Positions 32,731 through 42,873 of a DNA stretch of 64,000 nucleotides are shown here, piece by piece. Position numbers and translations under genes: made by a program. Positions within the stretch are counted from its first letter, which is position 1; the number at the start of each line of letters is the position of its first letter. The DNA is from Beroe forskalii. Lineage: Eukaryota > Ctenophora > Nuda > Beroida > Beroidae. A model generated the notes under the pieces. It made no database searches and had not been told where the DNA came from. It saw only the letters and a list, made by a program, of their open reading frames with translations. The stretch is from positions 234,889-298,888 of the forward strand of contig WFMF01000207.1 in assembly GCA_011033025.1 (NCBI GenBank), in the 5' to 3' direction.

Positions 32731-35700
32731 TTATTTCACGTTGTATACAATATTGAATGTTTGACCCACGTTCATAGATACATTTGAATACTGACGTGGA
32801 GTATTGTCAATTTGAACATGGATGCTGTTGAAACTTTTGGCCCTGGAGAACGCTACATACAATTGACCGTGTGAAAAAACAGGGGAAGGAAGGTAAATCC
32901 CAACAGTATCAAATTCCTGCCCCTGACTTTTATTTATTGTTAGACAAAAGGCAAGTTTAATAGGGAACTGTAATCTTTCAAATTTAAATGGCAATGAGGA
33001 GTCAGAAGGGATCAATTTAATTCTAGGAATGAAAACTTTAGTACCTATGAAATTTTGGGAACCTGAAATGACCTCTGCTTCAATACTTCTTAATCCTAAT
33101 GACTTTACAATTAACCTGGTGCCATTGCACAAACCGTGCTTTTGATCCAAATTTCTAATGAGCATTATTGGACAGCCTACTTTAAGTTTTAAGGTATGAG
33201 GAGGGAATCCACTTGGTACAATAGAATTGAGGAACTCGGTTGTAATGTGCGTCACTTCACTTTCCTCAGTTTCAATGAGGGTATCAACACTGTAATAACT
33301 CCTAGCCGTGACATCAGGTTGAAATTTGTCAATAACTTGGTTGTTAAGTTTATCAGCGTCCTCATTCAGAGGTGTCACAATGACGTCATTAATTCTACTG
33401 GAATTGAAGTTAGGAAAAATATCATTTACTATGCTGTTGGTAATGTGACATTGAATGGGAATGTCAATTTGATTATGTTGAGCATTAGGATCAGAAGATT
33501 TTAGTTTTCCATCGCCCAACTTTAGTAGCCACAATTTGAATTCATGCTCATTGGGATCAGCCCTTATGTTTTGAGTCAAATTAAAATTTTGTACATATTG
33601 CCATAAGGGTGACCTGTTAATGCAGTTCTCCAGTATTTCAGCTGCATGTGCTCGGGGTGTAACGGGCAGGGTTTGACGGAAGTCTCCTGCAAACACAATG
33701 ATCTTACCACCGAACGGAACGTCACTGTCACACAAATCACGCATTAAAATGTCAATAGCAGAGAAGGCGTGGAGTGGTATCATGGAAGATTCATCAATTA
33801 ATATTAAGCTCAAGGATCTAAGGTACGATGCATGACGTGAATTAGCTGACACATTGCAAGTGGAAGTATTTAGAATTGGCACAGGTAACTTAAACAATGA
33901 ATGGGAAGTTCTGCCAAGCCTAAGTAGTGTGCTCGCAATGCCAGTCCAGGCGCAGGCCGCCACTCCACGCTCCTCAGCAAGACATTTAGATATGAGAGCA
34001 TTGAACAGGTAGGTCTTGCCACAACCACCAGCTGCATCAATGTAATGTATACGTGGATGATCCTGTGATGGTAATGGACCGTGCTGCCGTACACTGTTCA
34101 TGATGCTGTCGAATATAAATGTCTGATCTGCAGTGAGTGTGCTGTAAAGACGCTGGCTAAGGTCATGCTCAGTCTCTACGTTAATGTTGTCACTGTCATT
34201 GGTGTAATGTGATTGTAATAAATCAATACCGAAATCAGTGATAGATTTGTTGTAGTTGCGCCTGAGGGAATTATCTATTGACTGCAGTGCGCGTTGTTCA
34301 GCGTCAAGTTCACTTAGCCCATGAACATGGATGAAATCTTCCATCATTTGCACCTTGAAGTCATTCCAAAGTTGCAACGGTTGAGTAGGATGAGAATTAC
34401 CCAATATAGTTACAAAAATATCCCTTAGTTGAGATGGCATTGCAGAATGGGATGCCTCAGCCATAGAGTCATGCCACTCTCTATCATTGGAAAGAAGACC
34501 TCTGGACATGCATGCATCATGATATGTTCTGTGCTGAACATTGTGGAACTTGAGGTGCTGGAATGATGTTGCACCCCTGACATGAAGAAGTAATAGGCGC
34601 AGATAGAAGCGCTCTCTATCGCGAGGTGGAACGTAGTACATTCTGGAGATGATCTTAAGTTCCTCGGCACGTGTGTCTGTATTAATATCAGGATGAGAAG
34701 ATATTGGTGGTCTGCGCTCTTTCCAAAGCTTTCCTGATTCATTCCACGTGAAATGAACGGGTATGTCAGTGTATAAAAAGTTCCGTGCTGCTGGTACATT
34801 TCTATTCAACGTGAAATATTCGGTAAGCTTTGTTTTGCGAGACCTTTCCAACACTTCCTCTATGTTATCATCCTGATTGAACACCACGTTATGATCATTC
34901 TCCAGATGCACGTCTAGTCTATAAACAGTGTGACTCTTCTCACTCAGTGGAAACTCTCTTATTCTCCAGCAAGCTTCAGGGGCACTCAGGTATCGTGTAT
35001 CAAGGTAGGTCTTAATCTCGTCATATGTTAGTGGATCAACCTCTATTCTCTCAATACTCGCACAATCGTGCCCCTTGTAGATATACTTGAATATATATTT
35101 GATGGAGTTAATACTGGTGCAAGCCTCTACATTGATATGCGCCTGATACTTTTTGAGAAAATAAGGGTTGTATGGTACAACGTATCGATTATCGAGGCGC
35201 ACACCATTTTTGTAAAAGCTTCTACCATTATTTTCACGTTTATACTGAGGATATCCATTTTCTGAGAGTGTAGTTTGAGCAGAAAAGTACTTGGGGAAAC
35301 CTTTAGAGCATTTACCATCGACCATACATGGGGCATTGGGATTGTCAGCTCCACATGGACCGTGCATCATGCAGGTGGTGACCAACCTATGTAGCTCTGG
35401 ATCATCACCAGGATCAGGTAACTCGGCGCATATAAAGCTATCAATGTCATCGCCTGACCGCATGTGATATGGTCGTGCAAGCCAAAGCAGAATGTGGGCA
35501 TGAGGGAGGCCTCGTTTTTGAAATTCGATAACCTGAACTTGAGCCACCTGATTACCGAAAGCCTTGTTAAGGTCCTCTTTTAAGTACATTAAGTGAAGCT
35601 TGAATACCGCCGCCACGATGTCTGGTCGATCTGATGCCGTAAGGTTAGGGTTTGGCTTGAATGTTTGGCCTGGTCCTATATTGTGACTGCTATTGCCGAG

Positions 35701-36702
35701 GTTGTTTACAATATCAGGATGCTTTGGGCTGCATGTTACAGTCATGAAAATCTGTGGAGTATGTTTTTTACCACTAATTGCCATTGTATCTTGATAGTTT
35801 TGCTGCATGAATCGTTTGCCTCCTGTGAAGGATGAGGGTAAAATGATAGGTTTACCTGGGAGGTACTCATTCACTAAATTCTGCGTTTCTCGCTCTACCC
35901 AATCCATTAACCCTGAGTAATGCTCCGCTCTCAATTTAACTTGATTATGTCGTATGAATTCCAGCCGCTCAGATTCTATTCTCACCCAAGTATCAACTAA
36001 AAACTGTTGAAATAACTTTCGAGAAAAGTGCAAAGCAGCTAGAGGTGAGTTTCTGAAAGCCATCCGATATTGGGCAAAATGAAGACGTGTCACTCTACGT
36101 GTACTGTTAGTTTTAAGTATGTTAGAGTGCCATCCCTTCTCACCACTCGGAAATAGAAGTGGGTAAGTCATGGGGTCAATGTTACAGTTCATAGGAGAAA
36201 TGTTCTGAAGGTAGGGCTGCAGTTTGACAGGAAATTGAAGACGTGAGAATTGTATTCCATTATGAGATGCAGTAAAATTAATTCTAGGAATATTGATATC
36301 ATCATTGCCTCGTTTCGCAACAATTTCATTAGTCAATGGATTGATACGAGTAATCTTTAGACGTGAACCAACAGCGATTTGAGGTGATCCAGGAAGTGGT
36401 TTAAGGATACGAATTTCGCAGCCAATTTTCAAGTTTAGTGTGTGAGGGGGTAAAGTTGGAAGGTCAATATTATGCAAATAATCCTGGGTAAAGTTGGCAT
36501 TGTTGGAGAGGAACATGCATTGGCTGGTAAATGTATGTGTTTGCCCGGGTAGTCTACTTAACGCATCATCTGATGTTGGGTATATAACAATATCACGTTT
36601 GCCAGGCATACCATCTGAATCACCCACAAACACTGCGGCCACGTCATCTTCATACGTAGGGGCATTGTAACGTCTCCTATCAGGGCCTTCCTTAAATATC
36701 AT
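32731..36702 (-). CDS. Helitron 2 Rep-helicase (RepHel), main open part
   Basis: 1,323 codons, open throughout. Residues 1-36 carry the Helitron N-part motif KEGPDRRRYNAPTYEDDVAA. Residues 37-164 are a Pif1 C-terminal-like module (PPHTLNLKIGC 85-95, VGSRLKI 111-117, INIPRI 136-141, LQFPVKL 155-161). Then follow YPLLFPSGEKGWH (180-192), the Rep motif TVTCSPKHPD (321-330), the HUH motif LPHAHILLWL (399-408) and catalytic tyrosines in YIFKYIYKG (536-544). The Pif1-type helicase has Walker A GGCGKT (892-897), Walker B LILIDES (966-972), FAGDFRQTLPV (1004-1014), FPPHTLKLKVGC (1166-1177), LTINKSQGQ (1254-1262) and YVAFSRA (1282-1288). It nicks, unwinds and joins single strands in rolling-circle transposition. 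The ATG used here is internal: copy 1 runs in frame into the upstream piece, and a 5-base difference near 36730 splits copy 2. Confidence 0.92.
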   Translation of the reverse strand: MIFKEGPDRRRYNAPTYEDDVAAVFVGDSDGMPGKRDIVIYPTSDDALSRLPGQTHTFTSQCMFLSNNANFTQDYLHNIDLPTLPPHTLNLKIGCEIRILKPLPGSPQIAVGSRLKITRINPLTNEIVAKRGNDDINIPRINFTASHNGIQFSRLQFPVKLQPYLQNISPMNCNIDPMTYPLLFPSGEKGWHSNILKTNSTRRVTRLHFAQYRMAFRNSPLAALHFSRKLFQQFLVDTWVRIESERLEFIRHNQVKLRAEHYSGLMDWVERETQNLVNEYLPGKPIILPSSFTGGKRFMQQNYQDTMAISGKKHTPQIFMTVTCSPKHPDIVNNLGNSSHNIGPGQTFKPNPNLTASDRPDIVAAVFKLHLMYLKEDLNKAFGNQVAQVQVIEFQKRGLPHAHILLWLARPYHMRSGDDIDSFICAELPDPGDDPELHRLVTTCMMHGPCGADNPNAPCMVDGKCSKGFPKYFSAQTTLSENGYPQYKRENNGRSFYKNGVRLDNRYVVPYNPYFLKKYQAHINVEACTSINSIKYIFKYIYKGHDCASIERIEVDPLTYDEIKTYLDTRYLSAPEACWRIREFPLSEKSHTVYRLDVHLENDHNVVFNQDDNIEEVLERSRKTKLTEYFTLNRNVPAARNFLYTDIPVHFTWNESGKLWKERRPPISSHPDINTDTRAEELKIISRMYYVPPRDRERFYLRLLLLHVRGATSFQHLKFHNVQHRTYHDACMSRGLLSNDREWHDSMAEASHSAMPSQLRDIFVTILGNSHPTQPLQLWNDFKVQMMEDFIHVHGLSELDAEQRALQSIDNSLRRNYNKSITDFGIDLLQSHYTNDSDNINVETEHDLSQRLYSTLTADQTFIFDSIMNSVRQHGPLPSQDHPRIHYIDAAGGCGKTYLFNALISKCLAEERGVAACAWTGIASTLLRLGRTSHSLFKLPVPILNTSTCNVSANSRHASYLRSLSLILIDESSMIPLHAFSAIDILMRDLCDSDVPFGGKIIVFAGDFRQTLPVTPRAHAAEILENCINRSPLWQYVQNFNLTQNIRADPNEHEFKLWLLKLGDGKLKSSDPNAQHNQIDIPIQCHITNSIVNDIFPNFNSSRINDVIVTPLNEDADKLNNQVIDKFQPDVTARSYYSVDTLIETEESEVTHITTEFLNSIVPSGFPPHTLKLKVGCPIMLIRNLDQKHGLCNGTRLIVKSLGLRSIEAEVISGSQNFIGTKVFIPRIKLIPSDSSLPFKFERLQFPIKLAFCLTINKSQGQEFDTVGIYLPSPVFSHGQLYVAFSRAKSFNSIHVQIDNTPRQYSNVSMNVGQTFNIVYNVK

Positions 36703-37988
36703 TCGAATAGACTGAGGTTGCGTGTGATGTACAGTAGGGAAGAAAATTGAAGCTCATCTCGTTCTATATCACTAACTGTCTTGAAATAGTGGATGTATGG
36801 ATTAGGAATATCAGTTATTAATGAGTTCTGTATGATGGAAATGAGGTTAGGGAGGCAGTCAGCATTATTGTTCAACCGGGCTTGGAGTTGACCAGTTCCT
36901 TCTAGGATATAGATCTGTGCAAAGCTGGGAGCAGTACCATGCTCGGGGTGCAATATGCCGGTACGATGGTAAGTCTGGCCGTGTATGCGAAAGCAGTAAG
37001 GTCCATGACCTGGTGGTGGGCTGGCTTGTGCACCGAAGGAAGCAAATGCAAATGCAGAGTTGTAACGTCGTATGTAATCCCAGAAATTTGTGGAGTTGAT
37101 GCGGCCTTCAAGCAAGTTAAACAATTCAGTAGGATATGGTTTCAGGGTACACTCATCAGGTAACACAGTGTCACCTCTGCCACAGCAAGAGTTCTTCCAC
37201 CTAAGCTCTTGATTGAACAATAATGCTGAACAATGACTGCATTCCTCATTTCTCAAACCTAAACTAACAGGTTGGTGAACTGTAGGGTCCAAGAGTGCAT
37301 CACGATTAGCAAATCCTACATTTGTATTGAAATAGGTGGCGCGATCATTTGCATAACGTGTTCGGTGTTGTTGTCTGTCACGTTGCTGTCGTGCATTTGT
37401 CTGTTCACGAGTCTCATTGGCACGTCTAACATTTGTTCTATTATGTACAGCTTGTAATCTTGCATCCCGTTGTTGAACAGTTTCATTTGAAATACGGTCA
37501 CGGGCATATTGCAGACGTGCGTTGTACTGTTCCACTGTTTCACCATCACGGCGATTATTAGATCTATCACGTTCAATTCTCAAGCGTTCATCACGTTCAG
37601 AAGCAGATTCATTACTGCGGATACGACTCACTCTATCACGAATTTGTTGTCGTTCTGTGTCACGTTCCGCGGGTGTCATGTTATCACGTCGTGTGCGTTG
37701 CCGTTCAGCTGGTGTTTGTGTTTGCGATGTTGTCGCAATGGATGTATCAATGTGATCTGGTATCAGTGGTGGGGGTAACGAAGCAAATGTTGTGTCAGGT
37801 GTTGTCACTGTTGGGGATGGAGTTTCAAACGAAGTGTTACTGTGATCTGGTATCAGCGGTGGGGGTAACGAAGCAAATGTTGTGTCAGATGGTGTCACTG
37901 TTGGGGATGGAGTTGCAAACGAAGTGTTACTGTGATCTGGTATCAGCGGTGGGGGTAACGAAGCAAATGTTGTGTCAGATGGTGTCAC
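36699..37988 (-). CDS. Helitron 2 RepHel, N-terminal piece
   Basis: 429 codons ending four bases inside the start of the main piece. Residues 1-90 are about three copies of a roughly 30-residue unit ([20 protein letters not shown], then [10 protein letters not shown]). Next come Arg-rich helical repeats ([34 protein letters not shown]). A Cys-rich motif [20 protein letters not shown], followed by CGRGD, may bind zinc. Then comes [20 protein letters not shown] and a segment ending [15 protein letters not shown] at a frameshift stop. Copy 1 reads [17 protein letters not shown] at that point, so this piece and the main piece were one protein. Upstream, one extra C near 38040 separates it from the 42-bp repeat region. 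Confidence 0.85.
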   Translation of the reverse strand: MTPSDTTFASLPPPLIPDHSNTSFATPSPTVTPSDTTFASLPPPLIPDHSNTSFETPSPTVTTPDTTFASLPPPLIPDHIDTSIATTSQTQTPAERQRTRRDNMTPAERDTERQQIRDRVSRIRSNESASERDERLRIERDRSNNRRDGETVEQYNARLQYARDRISNETVQQRDARLQAVHNRTNVRRANETREQTNARQQRDRQQHRTRYANDRATYFNTNVGFANRDALLDPTVHQPVSLGLRNEECSHCSALLFNQELRWKNSCCGRGDTVLPDECTLKPYPTELFNLLEGRINSTNFWDYIRRYNSAFAFASFGAQASPPPGHGPYCFRIHGQTYHRTGILHPEHGTAPSFAQIYILEGTGQLQARLNNNADCLPNLISIIQNSLITDIPNPYIHYFKTVSDIERDELQFSSLLYITRNLSLFE

Positions 37989-38009
37989 TGTTGGGGGAGA
38001 AGTTGCAAG

Positions 38010-39115
38010 AAATGTGTCAGCTTGTAAACGAGGTTGGGGTAGGTGACAGAAACGAAGTGTCAGCTTGTATACGGGGTTGTGGAGGTGTCAGAAACGAAGT
38101 GTCAGCTTGTATACGGGGTTGGGGAGGTGTCAGAAACGAAGTGTCAGCTTGTAAACGGGGTTGGGGAGGTGTCAGAAAAGAAGTGTCAGCTTGTAAACGG
38201 GGTTGGGGAGGTGACAGAAACGAAGTGTCAGCTTGTATACGGGGTTGGGGAGGTGTCAGAAACGAAGTGTCAGCTTGTATACGGGGTTGGGGAGGTGTCA
38301 GAAACGAAGTGTCAGCTTGTATACGGGGTTGGGGAGGTGTCAGAAACGAAGTGTCAGCTTGTAAACGGGATTGGGGAGGTGTCAGAAAAGAAGTGTAAGC
38401 TTGTAAAAGGGGTTGGGGAGGTGTCAGAAACGATGTGTCAGCTTGTATACGGGGTTGGGGAGGTGTCTGAAACGAAGTGTCAGCTTGTATAAGGGGTTGG
38501 GTAGGTGTCAAAAACGAAGTGTAAGCTTGTAAACGGGGTTGGGGAGGTGTCAGAAACGATGTGTCAGCTTGTATACGGGGTTGGGTAGGTGTCAGAAACG
38601 AAGTGTCAGCTTGTATAAGGGGTTGGGTAGGTGACAGAAACGATGTGTCAGCTTGTAAACGGGGTTGGGGAGGTGTCAGATACGATGTGTCAGCTTGTAA
38701 ACGGGGTTGGGTAGGTGACAGAAACGAAGTGTCAGCTTGTAAACGGGGTTGGGTAGGTGTCAGAAACGATGTGTCAGCTTGTAAACTGGGCTGGGGAGGT
38801 GTCAGAAACGATGTGTCAGCTTGTAAACGGGGTTGGGTAGGTGTCAGATACGATGTGTCAGCTTGTAAACGGGGTAGGGTAGGTGTCAAAAACGAAGTGT
38901 CAAATTGTAAACGGGGTTGGGGAGGTGTCAGAAACGAAGGGTCAGCTTGTAAACGGGGTTGGGTAGGTGTCAAAAACGAAGTTTCAAATTGTAAACGGGG
39001 TTGGGGAGGTGTCAGAAACGAAGGTCAGCTTGTAAACGGGGTTGGGGAGGTGTCAGAAACGAAGTGTCAAATTGTAGCAGAGGAGTGGGATGGTCAGGTG
39101 GATCATCCATCCAAT
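38010..39115 (-). repeat. 42-bp coding minisatellite at the Helitron 2 N-terminus
   Basis: About 25 tandem copies of a 42-bp unit (plus-strand landmarks GTGTCAGCTTGTAAACGGGG and TTGGGGAGGTGTCAGAAACG). On the coding strand the unit is 14 codons, [14 protein letters not shown]. The open frame runs from about 39115 (INWMDDPPDHPTPLLQFDTS) to 38017. The matching start in copy 1 reads FNWMDELPIPGPSH, so both genes open with the same N-terminus and then enter unrelated repeats. A one-base insertion near 38040 breaks the frame into the 429-codon piece. Confidence 0.85.
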
Positions 39116-40640
39116 TGATAAAATTAGAAAAACGTGTGATGAAAACCTAGAAAAATATATAAATACAATAACGTGGATTATAGCTAATTTATAATATGTG
39201 GTGAAATGTAGCGAAACCAATAATAGAAAATGGCGAAGTGAAATATACAGATGCGTAGAATTTGATTTGCTCCTTTATAAAAATGAATCGATTACGTAAT
39301 CGTGACGCGCCGCGCCAATTACATATGTAGACGCGCGCGCCTTGTGTCAGCAGTCAGTGCGCCCATGATGCAGATGAGCGCCCACCGCCACACAATTGAC
39401 AATACAAATTTTCATTTTCACGTTTTGATTCACTGTTTACTTCACGGGTTGCTGCACGGTTTACTTCAATGTTTGCTTCAAGGTTTGATTCACGGAATTC
39501 AGAGCTCACTCGGCATCGCTTCGCGATACCGAGCTCGCAAATTCACACAAGTTTAATCACACATACATTATGCAAAGTCGCAGATCGCAACTTAATCGAG
39601 CGGGTTTATTAAGTTTGGACATTCAAAAATTACAGCATCAAAAAACTCCGATCGGTTCAAAAGTAAGAGATCGCAATGTAATCAAAAACTATGTCAGCAT
39701 TCAATGGGCCCATGAGCGCCCGCCCACCGCCACCCAATGCAATCAGTTTCACGGTTTGCTTCACGGAATTCAGAGCTCACTCGGCATCGTCCAATCAAAG
39801 TATGAAAAAAGGGGTATAACTCGGCCATTCTCTCTTATCATACTTTTGAGGGCATTGTTTCACAACTTCACTCATTAGAATGTGTGCAATGCTGTAAATG
39901 GATGCATGCCTCATGTCACTGACTCACGGAGCATGAATCAAATCGAATTCAGAAATCATCAATATCTAATGGTAAATTGAGTGAGTTGAGTATAAATTAA
40001 TTCACTGATAAACAATCAATGCAACTTCACAATGTGATTCCATGGCCAAAAGTTGGATTCAATGCTCTACGTGCAAAATCTTCCATTCGACTAAAGTGCG
40101 CGCCATTAGGTATTGCTAATTCTTTGAAGCACATCGCCGTGGTGGCCGAGTGGTCTAAGATATCGTAATCAAGCGTGGTTATTGTGGGTTCGAATCAGTG
40201 CCGGGAATACTTTTTTACTTAGTGACAAATTTTACAATTTTTCCTCTGCTTCATGAAAAAAGTCCGTCTGATGCTGCTTACAGTAGAAATAGTTTAGAAA
40301 AATTTTAATGCCACTGGGTCAGCAAGCCTCTGAAAAATCACGGAATGTCTACTTCAAAGCTCACTCGGCGCTGCTACGCAGCACCTCGTTGGCAAACTTC
40401 TAAAACCACATTTCAAATCAACCAAGTATATGAAGAAAAAAAACTCCGATCCGTTCAAAAGTTATCACTTTATCAGAGATCGCGCAACGTAATCAAAACA
40501 CCATTAACAGAAATGAGCGCGCGCGCAATTCTCCGTGCACGTGTCACCATGGTTGCCGCACAAATCGTAATGCGCGCGTTCCGAAGATGTTTCCATAGTT
40601 ACGACAAACAAAAACAGAGGTTTGCGAAAATTATATAAGA
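39116..40640 (-). other. Helitron 2 5' non-coding region
   Basis: No gene. It holds duplicated blocks: GGAATTCAGAGCTCACTCGG at about 39494 and again near 39768. AAACTCCGATC(G/C)GTTCAAAAG occurs near 39643 and 40440, and GAGATCGC(A)-AACGTAATCAAAA near 39666 and 40478. An imperfect palindrome GAGCTCACTCGGCATCGC / GCGATACCGAGCTC lies at 39500-39535. CpG-rich words (GACGCGCGCGCC) cluster near 39330. These could be promoter or Rep-recognition sequences, which is inference. Confidence 0.5.
40135..40207 (+). other. tRNA-like remnant with A and B boxes
   Basis: TGGCCGAGTGG fits a pol III A box. GGTTCGAATCA, 47 bases on, fits a B box with one mismatch at the end. The D-arm is that of a Ser/Leu-type tRNA. 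The T stem (GTGGG against CAGTG) and the acceptor (GCCGTGG against CCGGGAA) do not pair, so this is a tRNA pseudogene or SINE head. It lies inside the Helitron 5' region. Confidence 0.45.
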
Positions 40641-41448
40641 TATACTATATTATATACTATACTATATATACTATATACTATATTATATACTATATACTAT
40701 ATACTATATACTATATACTATATACTATATACTATATAATTATATACTATATAATTATATACTATATACTATATAATTATATACTATATAATTATATACT
40801 ATATACTATATACTATATACTATATACTATATAATTATATACTATATATATATACTATATACTATATACTATATACTATATACTATATACTATATATACT
40901 ATATACTATATTATATACTATATACTATAGTATATATACTATATACTATATAATTATATACTATATACTATATAATATATATACTATATACTATATATAT
41001 ATATATACTATATACTATATACTATATAATTATATACTATATACTATATACTTATATATATACTATATACTATATACTATATAATATATACTATATATAT
41101 ACTATATACTATATACTATATACTATATATATATATACTATATACTATATACTATATACTATATACTATATAATTATATAATATATACTATATACTATAT
41201 ACTATATACTATATACTATATAATATATATATACTATATATATATACTATATAATATATACTATATAATTATATATATATTATATATACTATATACTATA
41301 TACTATATACTATATACTATATAATATATACTATATAATATATATATAATATATATAATATACTATATACCTATACTATATACTATATACTATATATATA
41401 ATTATATAATTATATAATTATATACTATATACTATATACTATATACTC
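40641..41448. repeat. (ACTATAT)n microsatellite, right block
   Basis: The same heptanucleotide as at 30966-31856, with more degenerate steps (ATAATTATAT, ATATATAT). It resumes immediately outside the Helitron 5' end and is the other half of the array the Helitron entered. Confidence 0.92.
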
Positions 41449-42220
41449 ATACTCCTTACAATTAAACCTCAATGGATTTATTGCTTCCCCTAGGAGCATA
41501 CCTTGGTACTCAATGCATTGTGAAAATATTCGCATTTTATTAATTTTGATTTCAAGTCTTGCTACCCATTATTAATTATTCCTTTACACATCATTGATAT
41601 AAAGGAAAGAGGCCAATTAGAGAAACAACGTTGCTCAGAGCTCCCGTCAAGAACGAATAATTGAACCAAATGGAGTTGAAACGCCGCAAGTTTTTGCAGG
41701 GTGGTTGAAAAGTAGTATTCAGTGTCGACGATCAATTCAAAATTCGTATTGAGGCTTTACTTTTTAGTAATTAACGTTCAAAGCGTAGCAAAAAACAAGG
41801 TTGAGAATTGCTCTTATATCTTTATATTAATTCACAAGCTGTGTGCGTTGCTTGGTGATGTGTAGTGTCCGTGCACGCGTCACCGCTGTTTCGAAGCCAT
41901 TGTCATTTCGTTGTTTGCTCTTTTTGAAACGTAATGTTGAAACATTGAATAACTTAAATACCTCAAGTACCTTAATACGTTTCGAGTTTGGGGGTAAAAG
42001 TTAACGACAGGATATAAATATCAAGATAACTCACGAGACACGGAAAGAAAATCAAAGGTAAGATTATTTATTCGATTCGAAAAGAGCACTCAGCACAGTG
42101 GAACATTTTCGTTGCAAAACATGTAATGCCATATAATAATCAAACGAGAATTGCGCCTGCGGGCTTTATTCTTCAATTCTTGTTTGTGGGATGTACCCGT
42201 ATGCAGATTGCAGGCGCTTA
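41449..42220. other. Intergenic DNA, no gene recognised
   Basis: Ordinary AT-rich sequence with short open frames only and no repeat array. The right edge is the TA target of the MITE that begins at 42221. Confidence 0.4.
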
Positions 42221-42871
42221 CCTTATTGTAGGAAATTAAGCACTCAGAAAATTAAGCACCAATGCCTCGAAAAGGGCTTAATTTCATGGTGCTTAATGAC
42301 ATGCTGGCTTAATTTTTGTATGCCTTAATTTTCATAAAATTTTGGGACTTTTAAATGTCAAAAAATGTTCGATATTTTGCTATATTATGTACAGTGGTAA
42401 TTTAGAACAATGGAAGTAAAGAATAATTTAATGATGAATTGAAAGTAATGGAATTATCAAATATCCTCGTCATAAGCCTCCATCTCCTCGTCTTGGTTCT
42501 ACATCCTTTTTAATCATCCTTGTCAGATCTTTAAAACTTAAAAGCTGTAGCTCTCCTTGATGTACGCAGAGAACACCAAAAAGTCTGACCTGACTCTTGA
42601 TCAACAGCCCTCCTTCTCTCCTTGTGTGATTGGTGACCGGAACTGTTCTTCAGTCAGAACTTAAATCTGTTTTAGATAACAGACACACATTAAAATTTGC
42701 ATATCATCTGAATAAATTGTGAAAAATTTGATTAAGCCTACAAGTAATTAGGCCTACCTGAAATCAAGCCTTCATGTAATTAAGCACCATATGTGTTAAA
42801 AGGGCCTAATTTCATGGTGCTTAATGACGTGAAGGCTTAATTTTTTGAGTGCTTAATTTCCTACAATAAGG
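42221..42871. mobile_element. MITE with TA target duplication, CCTTATTGTAGG ends
   Basis: The left end reads CCTTATTGTAGGAAATTAAG then CACTCA. The inverse complement of the right end is identical over those 26 bases. TA dinucleotides flank both ends (42219-42220, 42872-42873). Sub-terminal GGGC(T/C)TAATTTCATGGTGC occurs in the same orientation on both sides (near 42275 and 42802). The 651-bp element has no transposase. A related MITE lies at 54101-54692. Confidence 0.8.
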
Positions 42872-42873
42872 TA

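Larger units (their letters stand above)
31857..40640 (-). mobile_element. Helitron copy 2, both ends resolved
   Basis: On the minus strand the element opens TCTTATATAATTTTCGCAAA at 40640 and closes CTAG at 31857. It sits between an A (5' side) and a T (3' side), as canonical Helitrons do, and leaves no target duplication. Flanking DNA on both sides is the same (ACTATAT)n microsatellite, which confirms the ends. A 25-base perfect palindrome forms the 3' tip. The element is 8,784 bp. It contains about 1.5 kb of 5' non-coding DNA, the RepHel gene in two to three open pieces (39115 to 32731) and about 0.85 kb of 3' non-coding DNA. It is the better preserved of the two copies. Confidence 0.9.

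Noticed and set aside
37673-39118. Plus-strand Cys/Gly-rich repeat frames opposite Helitron 2
   Set aside because: They are antisense shadows of the 42-bp coding minisatellite, whose minus-strand frame joins the RepHel protein.
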